24,220 nucleotides of DNA, taken from contig JAESIW010000203.1 of NCBI GenBank assembly GCA_016802295.1, forward strand, positions 1,426,191 to 1,450,410, in the 5' to 3' direction. Positions 1-8,900 of the stretch are shown here, in pieces (within the stretch, counting starts at the first letter, position 1; the number at the start of each line of letters is the position of its first letter). A program made the position numbers and the translations under genes. Below the pieces are notes generated by a model. It was not told the DNA's origin, made no database searches, and saw only the letters and a program-made list of their open reading frames with translations. The stretch comes from Brachionus rotundiformis (lineage: Eukaryota; Rotifera; Eurotatoria; Ploima; Brachionidae).

Positions 1-102
1 GGCCGTGTAGGACATTTTGAGTGTGAAGCGGCCCGATGGCAGCCGAATGTTCAGACAGTCGATCACCGCTATCAAAGCTATGAAAAAAATTTTCATCTTC
101 AT
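1..102 (-). CDS. 5' end of a secreted or membrane protein gene (partial)
   Basis: Reading leftwards from the ATG at 102, 34 codons stay open to the window edge. The product starts MKMKIFFIALIAVIDC: two lysines followed by a hydrophobic stretch, the form of a signal peptide or signal anchor (a second ATG lies at 96). The next residues, NIRLPSGRFTLKM, are polar. The GC content rises sharply compared with the flanking DNA, which fits an exon. The rest lies outside the window, so no family can be named. The open frame is short and could be chance, but start context, hydrophobic leader and base composition agree. Confidence 0.45.
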   Translation of the reverse strand, partial: MKMKIFFIALIAVIDCLNIRLPSGRFTLKMSYTA

Positions 103-995
103 TAATTTGTTTTTTGTTTTTTTAAAATAATTTTTTACAAATGTTTTATTGTTTGCTTGGATTTAATGACCGTAATGGCTGTTTTAATCTTAGACTTATT
201 TTATACTGATAATTATAGGCTTTCTTTGGGACATATAAGACTCATTTATGTTTAAATGAACACTTAAACTATTGTTTTATGTTTAGACTACGTTTAATTA
301 GTGTTTAATGCTAAACTAATATTGATAGTTTAGAAAAACAGACAGACACTCGAACTGCATGCCGAGTGAGACTATTTTTATATACTAGACATTTCTTTAT
401 TTGTTTAAAGCAAACTTCAGCTGGTTCAGACACCCCTTGACTGTCTCTTTTTGGTCACATCGTTTTTTTCTCTAAATTACCACACAATGACTTGACCTAT
501 CATCTTAAACTCAAAATCACTGATCAAGTGGTCTGCATTTTGGTCAATTTGATCATCATTAAATAAATATTAAAACTCACTAAATTTACTCTCAATTGAA
601 TTTTTTATTTAATAACGGGTGTTCAAAAAAGGTTAGCGTACTTTTGTAATTAAAGAAAATAGGAAGGCAAGATCCAAGAGTCTTAAAATTTTGTACATTA
701 ATACTTTAGGATCTAAATTTATAAAAACAATGCTTATCTTTTTTATTCATATATTTTTCTGTGAATAACCCATTTACCCTTGAACCCTGGTAAAAAGAGT
801 CCGTGTCCTTGCAAGTTTTTATTTTTAGATTTATATACTGTAGAAAGGATATTTTTTTAAGGATAAAAATATATAAATCATTTAATTCTAATATTTGGTT
901 TATAAGTTATTGCAAAAAAAGTCCAAAAAATTGCAAATAGTGCAACATACTTTTTTGCATCTTTTTTACCTAAAATAATTTTTATGATATAAGTT
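103..995. other. AT-rich non-coding stretch
   Basis: No supported gene. It holds the candidate TATA box at 377-384 and a stretch at about 230-330 that weakly resembles, in inverted orientation, the sequence at about 2550-2625. Confidence 0.5.
377..384 (-). promoter_or_regulatory. candidate TATA box for the leftward gene at 1-102
   Basis: The minus strand reads TATATAAAAA here, upstream of the ATG at 102. The distance implies a 5' UTR of about 250 nt or an unseen leader intron. In such AT-rich DNA a TATA match is weak evidence. Confidence 0.25.
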
Positions 996-1770
996 TGAGT
1001 GCAACGTGATCCTGCAGGAGGGTACCTCAGAATACATAAGACAGAGGTTCGTCAGGGATGTATTCTTTCTCCATTACTTTTCTTGTCCCTCATCGACTTG
1101 GCAATAAGTAGAACTGGCATTTATTGGGGAATGTCTTTGGGTCGGATGGAAAATCTTGAAGATCTTGATTTTACGGGTGATATTGCCCTAAAATCACAAT
1201 TGGAGAGCCATATGAGGGAAAAGACCGAGAAGCTGAAACGCAACACTGGTTATGTTTGCCTAGAGATAAACACCCGAAAAACAGAAGTTATGTGCATAAA
1301 CAAGAAACTCAATGCATCAATTTCGGTTGGAGACGAAAATCTTAAATGCTTTGACAGCTTTACATAAGCGTGATTAGCAAAAATGGTGATCTGAAGACAT
1401 TCGATACAGATTAACGAAGGCGAGAATTGCTTTCTTCAAATTAATGCATATGTGGAAATCGTCATTCCTTCGACTGAGGACTAAATTACATCTTTATAGT
1501 AGTCTTGTGAGGCTTGTGGATAGTTAAAAGTGGATCGTTATTTAATATTTTTATTATATATTTTTAAATAAAATAAAGCGACTATTTATAATAATTCGCC
1601 TTAATTAATATTTAAGAAACTCAGCATCAAAATCTGTATTATTTTATGGATCTGAATGTTGGAGGATGACTGACAGTGATATTCAAAAGATCGAAGTATT
1701 CCATAACAATTTTGAGAATCTTCTACCCGAAAGTTACTACAAATGAGGAGCTGTATAACAGATCAAGGTC
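996..1770 (+). pseudogene. non-LTR retrotransposon (LINE) reverse transcriptase relic
   Basis: The frame from about 999 carries LINE reverse-transcriptase blocks: VRQGCILSPLLF, then EDLDFTGDIAL, where functional enzymes have a [FY]-A-D-D active site, then KTEKL and INTRKTEVMCIN. The active site reads F-T-G-D, so one catalytic aspartate is lost. Similarity continues past the stop near 1367 with frame slips (LGSVISKNGDL-like, then KARIAFFKLMHMWKSS) to about 1505. It resumes at 1627 with a block typical of the RT C-terminus (LLYGSECWRMTDSDIQKIEVFHN split over frames) and fades by about 1770. No endonuclease domain or 3' tail is visible. It is a 5'-truncated, inactive copy; I do not assign the LINE clade. 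Confidence 0.85.
1506..1626 (-). mobile_element. 121-bp LTR-derived insertion inside the LINE
   Basis: This segment interrupts the LINE reading and is about 85-90% identical to 14672-14790, the terminal part of the minus-strand Ty3/gypsy LTR. On the minus strand it starts TGCTGAG and ends CCTCACA, so it has its own TG...CA ends and a TATAAATA motif. No clear target duplication flanks it. It may be a truncated solo LTR or a short LTR-like unit of its own. Confidence 0.7.
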
Positions 1771-2032
1771 CAAATAGATAGTCCAAATACTTAACAAAAA
1801 AAGCTGATAAAAAAAAACAGCTATATTACAATTTTGGTAAAAATAACTATATGAAAAATAGAATCATTTTGTTGTTTTTTATTCAGAAACTAATTCTTAG
1901 CCCCACTCTTAAAATTAGCAAATGAATTTTGCAAATAAAAGATATTAAAAAAATTTTAAAGTTTTCTCAAAATTTCAACTTTTAATACGTCACCTAATTT
2001 TGAAATTTAAATATTAATGATGCGTTTATTTC
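1771..2032. other. AT-rich spacer
   Basis: I see no gene, RNA or repeat that I can support in this short stretch. Confidence 0.4.
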
Positions 2033-2396
2033 GGCATTGTGAAATTTGGAACAAAAAACTAAAACAAAGTATCAAAAATGCCAACGCTCAAGTTCAGAAG
2101 AAGCAAAACATCTTCCGTGAATTGTAACATTTGGTACATTCTTTGTACCACCAATTATATGAGTCTACAAAGCTCTGCAATAAGTCTGCAAAATTCAGGA
2201 CTTTGTGTACAAAAGACGTATCAGGTGTTTACTTAAAGAACATGCTTTGCTTTTTAAGAACTTCAGCTTTAGCATTTTGGTATTTTGCTATTGTGTTAGT
2301 ACTAAAATTCACAAAGTTCTGAATTTTGCAGACTTATTGCAGAGCTTTGTAGACTCATATAATCCGTGAATTGTAACAAAGAATGTACCAAATGTT
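2033..2396 (+). repeat. interspersed repeat with an inverted (foldback) arm
   Basis: Positions 2033-2290 match a second copy in intron 4 of the modular gene (10431-10465 continuing at 11319-11545). Both start with a GAAATTTGGAACAAAAAAC-like stretch and carry ATCAAAAATGCC about 25 bp later. In this copy only, 2126-2207 is repeated in inverted orientation at 2310-2396, with a nearly perfect core of about 55 bp (one mismatch) and a loop of about 100 nt. Transcripts would form a long hairpin. The 63-codon open frame at 2131-2322 lies within this structure and has no gene-like features. Confidence 0.75.
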
Positions 2397-3625
2397 AAAT
2401 GGTTTTTAAAATGCCCCTAAATCTTAGAGCTTAAGTTTTAATTCATAAATTCCTGTGCAAGAGTAAACGGCATATGTTCAGGGTGGTTTGAGCCTGGTAT
2501 TAAGTAATTACCTGAGTTTGTTTAAATGTAGGTTTAAGGTTTAGAGAATAAGTAGCACCTAGTTTAATACGCGTTTAAACACTGAAAGTCTTAGTCTAAT
2601 GCATCATAAAACATTAATTGTTAAGTAAAAAATAAAAATATTTTTCGATTAAATGGTCCTTAAATACAAATTCATAAGTTTAATTGACTAATTGTAAATA
2701 ATGGTCAAGTTTGGCTTGTTCCTAGAAAGTGGAATTTTCCTTTTCCTTATTCCATTTTGCGCTTTTTAGGGATAAGATTTTTATAACTTTTTTTTTTCAG
2801 GAGTCATATTTTACAATTTAAAAATTATTTTAAAATCCAAACCATATAAATTTTTAATAAAATAAAATAAGATATTTTTTTGAGTTTTTGTTTAATTGAT
2901 ATTTCTAATAGTAATCATTGAATTATCTTTTACTAATATAATTTTGTTAAAAAAAAGTATAACTAATTATATGCAAAATTTATATTAAATCAAAAATCAT
3001 TAACAATTGATAATTTGATTGTCTTTTTCTGCTTAATAAATCTGTTTTAAAATTGTTTCTTTTAAAACACATCAAAATATAAACATATGTTAAAAAGGAA
3101 ACTGAAACGAAGAATAATTTTCATTTTCGTGTTAAAAATAAACTTATTTTTATGTAAATTTATCTATAATATTAAAAACCTAAAAAAAAATTTATTTGTC
3201 TCTGGAAAAAATGCGCAATTTTAAGACTCAACCAAAAAATCTTTGTACCAACTTTCAAAAAATCAATGCATCATTTATTCTTGATTATAATTGCTGGTAA
3301 AAAGTGGCATAATTAAAATAATTTTATTTATCTATTTGAATTCTTTTAAACTTAAATCACAGGACTTTAAAGTCCATTTATTAATCAAAGCTAAATTTTA
3401 CTCATAAAAAATTATCTAATTATTTTAAAGAGATAATTTTTAAAAAACAAACTCTGTCTAATGTTTCTAACCTTTGCTTTAATTAAAATTAAAAGCATTT
3501 TATTTAATTAAAATTCTTTTAAAGATTCAATTAAAATCTTGATTGAATAAATGTATTTACTACTAAAACTAGAAAATTAATCAAACTTACTTGATCAATG
3601 TTGCCTAATAAACAAACAAAATGGG
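2397..3625. other. AT-rich intergenic stretch
   Basis: About 1.2 kb with no supported gene. Positions 2550-2625 weakly resemble 230-330 inverted; the rest is low-complexity A/T sequence up to the TATA box at 3626. Confidence 0.5.
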
Positions 3626-3632
3626 TATAAAA
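3626..3632 (+). promoter_or_regulatory. TATA box of the Pro/Val-repeat gene
   Basis: TATAAAA lies 48 bp upstream of the ATG at 3680, which would place transcription start near 3656 and leave a 5' UTR of about 25 nt. The position fits a compact promoter. Confidence 0.5.
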
Positions 3633-3679
3633 TTAGAAATTATGATAAAAATATATTTAATAGAAATTTTGAAGTAAAA

Positions 3680-4401
3680 ATGGTTTTTTTGCCATCTGAT
3701 AACTCTTGTTCCCAAAATCAAGTTCCCATACCAACCCCAGTTCTTACTCCCATTCCTGTTCCACAACATGTTCAGGTGGTTTAATCAAAGCCTCTTGATA
3801 AATCGCTTTTAAACTATTTATTAACAAGGTTTTACATCCTGTTCCGACACCGGTCTCAGTTCCTGTACCAGTGCCAACTGCTATAAGCACAACTGTAGAT
3901 GTACCTCAAAGAGTTCCGGTTACGGTTCCGTTCCGGGTACCACAGCCTGTTCCAGTGGCTCAACCTTACCGGATTCCGCAGCCAATTCCACATCCTGTCC
4001 GAGTTCGTGTTCCTTTGCCGTATCCAGTGCCGCAACCAATAGCTATACCGACTCCAGTGCGAATTCCAGTTCGCGTACCGGTACCTCAGCCATATCCAGT
4101 ACCACAACCAGTACCAGTGCCAGAATCAGTGCCTATCCCAATCAAAATTCAAGTGCCAAGACCAGTACCAGTACATGTTGAAATAAGGTACCCTGTCAGA
4201 GTGCCGCAACAAGTGCCAGTGCCTTTGCCAACTCCAGTTCCTGTTCCAGTCCGTGTACCTGTGGCACAGCCAGTTCCACAACAAACTTCTCAACCAGTTG
4301 TCATTCCTGTTCCAACTCCCTGCCCTCAACCTGTCCCAATACCAACTCCTTTGCCTGTTAGTCAATGCAATTCAAATTGCTCAAAAACTCTTTCCCAATA
4401 A
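3680..4401 (+). CDS. proline/valine-rich repeat protein, two exons
   Basis: Exon 1 is 3680-3775 (32 codons, starting MVFLPSDNSCSQ) and exon 2 is 3829-4401. They flank a 53-bp GT...AG intron in phase 0 that contains stops. The predicted product has 222 residues. Almost all of it is a short degenerate repeat of the type P-x-P-V-P-V-P-x-P-V-R-V with alternating Pro and Val/Ile plus scattered Gln, Arg and Tyr. The repeat already begins in exon 1 (VPIPTPVLTPIPVPQHV), which supports the join. The C-terminus changes to a Cys-containing tail (CNSNCSKTLSQ). I see no signal peptide or membrane segment, and the family is not recognised. The alternating Pro-Val pattern suggests an extended, elastic or cuticle-like structural protein (inference). 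Minus-strand open frames over this region are shadows of the repeat. Confidence 0.8.
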
Positions 4402-4402
4402 A
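4397..4402 (+). terminator. poly(A) signal overlapping the stop codon
   Basis: AATAAA spans the TAA stop at 4399-4401. A second AATAAA follows near 4416, so one of the two probably ends the transcript just past the coding region. Confidence 0.5.
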
Positions 4403-5437
4403 TGCCTTTTACTAAAATAAAATGATATTTCTAATTGAATCTCGTATACTTCTGTCCACAATGAGCATAATCCTTGGTAAAATACTCTTCCCAAATAAAA
4501 AAGATATGCTAAATTGAATCATTTCATTTTTTTTTTTCAAATTTTCGAACTAAAAGCGTAATTTATTTAAATGTTTATTTTATTTAAATTTTTTAACCAA
4601 AATGTGAGACACTTTTTAATGGCTTTATACACTCGCATTTTGTGGAATTAAATGAAATTTGGTAATACTGTGAGGGAAAATAAACGTGATTCTAATTTAA
4701 ATTTTAATTGGTAAAAATCAAAAATGTCACTTATTTACCTATTCAAATTTTTGACAAGAAACTTAAATTTTGTCAATCAATGTTCTTAAGTAAATTAATT
4801 GAATGCTGCTTATGAAAATTTAGACCTTTTGTTGAAGATTTAAATTAATAAATCCTCAATAGATTAATTTTCCAAAATCAAATGGATCTTTGATACTTTT
4901 TATATCTTGACAAGCTTAAAAAAAAATTACCAAAAATTATTAAAACTTTTAACCAAATTTTTATTAATTGTATTAAAATGAGAGATAATTGATTGAGCAC
5001 AAGCAAAAGACTGTCACTCAAAAATTTCAAAAATTAATGGTGATGTAACTCAAAATGAATTTTTGTCTGTTGATAAATTTTATCTAAAAATAAATGGTCT
5101 TTTTAGTTTAAATTTTAAAAATTTTGTTCAGTGTCTCAAGCGCGTGTTTATCAAGTTAATGTAAACTAAGCTAAAAGTTAATGATATTTTTTATTTATTT
5201 TTTAAAAATGAACAAAAAGATTTTTAAATAAATAAAACTGTGTTGAATTAACTTAATTAAGTTTAAATAATTGATACTCTGTAAAATAAAGTTAATAAGC
5301 AAAAATTTTGCATAAACAAACAAGAAACATTCTGTGATTCCATTGAAAATATCCAGAAATTACCAATTTTAATTAAAGTAAACAATTAAAGTTGGTATTT
5401 AATATCCTAAAGCTGGTAGAATGGCTATACAATTAAA
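4403..5437. other. AT-rich intergenic spacer and upstream region of the modular gene
   Basis: No coding or RNA signal that I can support. It separates two plus-strand genes and must hold the promoter of the second. No TATA box stands out. A short out-of-frame ATG at 5421 precedes the chosen start at 5438. Confidence 0.45.
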
Positions 5438-5958
5438 ATGTTTTTTCCAAAATATTCTTCCAAAAAGTCTAAAGCCGCTTCTAGGCTAGAAACATTAAAC
5501 AATGGAAAGATTTTTATACCCAGGTGGCTAATGGTCACTGGCGCTATTTTACTAGTTGGTTCGGTTGCATTATTTGCTGCATCGTTAGGCATTGTTCTGT
5601 CTAGGCAACCAAATGGTTTGTACAATGAAAGCTGTGCTAGCCGGTCTTGTGAAATCAAACTTGGACTTAAATGCATCAACCAAGTTTGCCTCTGTCCTGA
5701 AAATCAATTCTATCATGGAAAATGCTATAACTTGTCATCATACAATGAATTATGTACCAAAAATGCTGATTGTAGACAAGAAGAGCTGCTTGCTTGTGAC
5801 ATCGAGTCAAAATGCACTTGTGGTAGTGATAAGTACTGGAGTTCACTTTTGAAAAAATGTACCAAAAGGAAAACATATGACGAGACTTGCTATGGAGACG
5901 AGTGTCAAATAAATTTTATCTGTCAAGCTGGTCTTTGCAAATGTCATGACAACATGAC
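5438..5958 (+). CDS. exon 1: cytoplasmic tail, membrane anchor, first Cys modules
   Basis: Codes residues 1-173 plus two bases. After the anchor, CASRSCEIKLGLKCINQVC and two more modules follow. It ends in AC followed by GTAAGTT, a near-consensus donor, in phase 2. Confidence 0.85.
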
Positions 5959-8900
5959 GTAAGTTAAATTTAAATCAAAAATTTTTTATATCTAAAATAT
6001 TTTATTTCTACTTAAATTTTAATATACTTTATTTTTAATACTCTAATCAAAATTATTTCAAAATTTTAATAATTTAAATATAAGCCTTAACAATAAGAAA
6101 TTACTTTGGCAATTATATATATTAAAATAGACTAGTTTTAAGATTATTAGAAAAAAAATAACCGCAAATAATAATTGAGAAAAAAATAGTTGCACCAAAG
6201 TTTGGACGCATGCTTTTAATTGTATTTAAAACTACCACCTTTTGCATCATAACAAGCATTAGTGCGTTTTGGCATTGATTCATTTAATTTTTTCACATAT
6301 TCATCAGGTACATTTAGCCAATGCTTCAGAAGTTTCGATTTTAAATGCTCGATTGAGGTCAACTTTGTTTCTTCAAAACTTAAAATGTTTTTGTGTTTGA
6401 TGGTACATCAGGTACATTTAGCCATTCAGTCAACAGAGTCGATTTTAAGTGTTGAATTGAGGTCAACTTTGTTTTTACCAATTTAGCATAATTATATGAC
6501 CATAAATTCTCGATAGGATAAAGATAAGGTGATTATAGTGGTAAGATACGAATAATTTTCTCATCAAACCACTCTTTTATTAGTATTGTTCTTTGTACTG
6601 GCGCTCCATCCTCCTGAAGAAACTAAGGATCATCTCTTTAGAAAAAAATGTCGACTGATGCCAAAAGTACATTTTCCGATGTATGCTGTAAGCGTGTCCA
6701 CCACCTTGTAGAGTAGGCATTACAAATATTTGTTATTATTTTTCTTTTTTAATCTTTGGACTAAAACTCTTGATTTTCTATTGTATGCCTAAAAGTTGGA
6801 TTCATCACTAAAAATAACTATTCCTCAACGTTCAGTTGTCCAAATCAATCTTTCCTTACTTCATTTTAATCTTTTGATTCGATCTGACACAGAAAGCAAT
6901 GGTTTTTCAGAGTTGTGTAGGTTCCTATCAATCCTTGTTGATTCTTTTGGGTTCCAAGAGGCATCATAATTTTTTCGTGTGTTTCTCACACATTTTTCTG
7001 ATACTCCCATTAATCTAGCTATTTGCGTTTTATTTTTAGTCTTATCTTTTATGAGACCAACTATCTGACTTCTAATTTCACGTATAACGCTTTTTTTACC
7101 CCCATTTTTTACCTCATTTCATAATTATTTCAGGATGTAAGTTCTACGGGTCACAGACACTGAATCGAAACTTTTGTAATCGATGTTTTATTTATCAAAA
7201 GGAAAATTAGTATTAAGAATGAATTTTTTAGATAAACTAAAGTTGTCCCAGAATTAGATTTAATTTTTTTTCTTTCAATTAATTTTCAAACAACTTAAAG
7301 GCAAAATGTCTAAATTTTGTTTAAATCATACATATCAATTTAATTAATGATAGCTCAAATAGACTAAGCATTTTAATTGACCATTAAAAAAAAAGGATTT
7401 TCAGACAGATGGAAAAATCGGAAAGAGTACATATTAGCTGATTGGATTTCTTATAAACTTGAAAAAGAAGTTAATTTAATAAGTATGAATTTGACCAAAG
7501 TTACACAAGTGATTGCCTTGGGAACCACTATTCCTTTCATACTTAATTGTTAATTGGCTCGTGTATCGCTGTATTTTTAAATATCAAGATTTATTTAATC
7601 AGTTTTACTTAAAAAAGATCCAGTCGAGTCTTAACGTTAGTTATAACGATGCTGATTAATACGATATTCGCTTTAAACGATATTTTTTTTCATAATTTAC
7701 ATTCCCTAATATAATAATCCTTATCATGAAAAGGATATAGGACAATACCTGTAGAAGTTATGAAATATGCCTCAGACAATTTTTTTTTCAAATATTCTTA
7801 TAAACTTGAATATGCTGATTTAGAATTTATGTAATTTAGTTCAATATGATTGAATTTTTCATGCTTTATAATCAATCAAAGTTTTGACACATTTTAGCTG
7901 AGAATCTTTCTTTTTAGTTCTATAAAGGTGATACTTTTGGTGGTGGATACTTTTTTTTCCATGGTAAAAAGTTTTCTGAACAAATTTCTATAATGAATCT
8001 GAGAATTAAATTTATACTTTGGTAACTTTTATAGTTTTATCAAAATAAAGTAAATTAAATCAAGTTTATAAGAACATTTGAAAAAAAAATTGTCTAAGGC
8101 ATATTTCATAACTTCAACAGGCATTGTCCCATTTGATTATTACGATGTCCATTTTTCCGCCCAAACACATCGTATTATCCATACTCGACTGTATAAAAAA
8201 AACCAAAGGTTGGCTCAAAAATTATTTCATTTTATTTAGCTTATACTGGGATGGAAGCAATTGCTTGGCAAAAAAAAATTATAACCAAAGTTGTGGTCTA
8301 ACTGATGAATGTTTAGACTCGGAGAACACCCTTTGCTTAAACTCAATATGTAAAATTATATACAGATAATTTTATATAAAATTTTGAAAAATTTAAAAAA
8401 AGGCTCTTGTAAACAAGATGAATATTTTGAAATACATGAGCAGAAATGTTTAGCAAGAGTGGGTGAATTTGACACTTGTTCTTATGATCAGATGTGCTTG
8501 AAACCAATGTTTTGTTCCATTACATACGGATGCAGGTGTCCCAAATACTATTTCTATGAAAATATTACATCAACATGCACCAATCAGCTAATTGTGAATG
8601 CCAAATGCAATAGGGACCATGAGTGCAGAGAGGACTTGGGCCTGACATGTCGAAATGGCCAATGCCAATGCTCCACAAATTACAGTTGGTCCGCAATTTC
8701 ATTCAAATGTAGCCTGACTTATAAACAGTCCACATGCTCTTCGGACTCTGACTGCAACGATTCTGAGAACTTAACTTGTCAATTGTCCGACCCAAACAGT
8801 CCATCTTACCGAACTTGCGATTGTGCCAAGGTGGTCAATAATGAACAGTACTGGCAAGCAAACACTTGCGTTCAGGCTAGCACCTATAAATTTGATTGTT

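Larger units (their letters stand above)
5959..8239 (+). other. intron 1 with transposon insertions
   Basis: A 2281-bp intron from GTAAGTT to a TTTATTTAG acceptor. It contains a minus-strand Tc1/mariner relic (6190-7112) and a foldback element (7740-8129) that ends only 110 bp before the acceptor. Confidence 0.8.

Noticed and set aside
3856..4365. Two long minus-strand open frames rich in Trp, Arg and Asn (about 80 codons each)
   Set aside because: They are antisense readings of the Pro/Val repeat; a repeat free of stops on one strand often leaves the other open too. The plus strand has the TATA box, intron and poly(A) signal.
5425..5876. Overlapping open frames on both strands within exon 1
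   Set aside because: The plus frame from 5438 carries the membrane anchor and the Cys modules; the others are shadows.
6262..6486. Plus-strand open frame of 74 codons
   Set aside because: It lies antisense to the Tc1 transposase C-terminus and arises from its tandem duplication.
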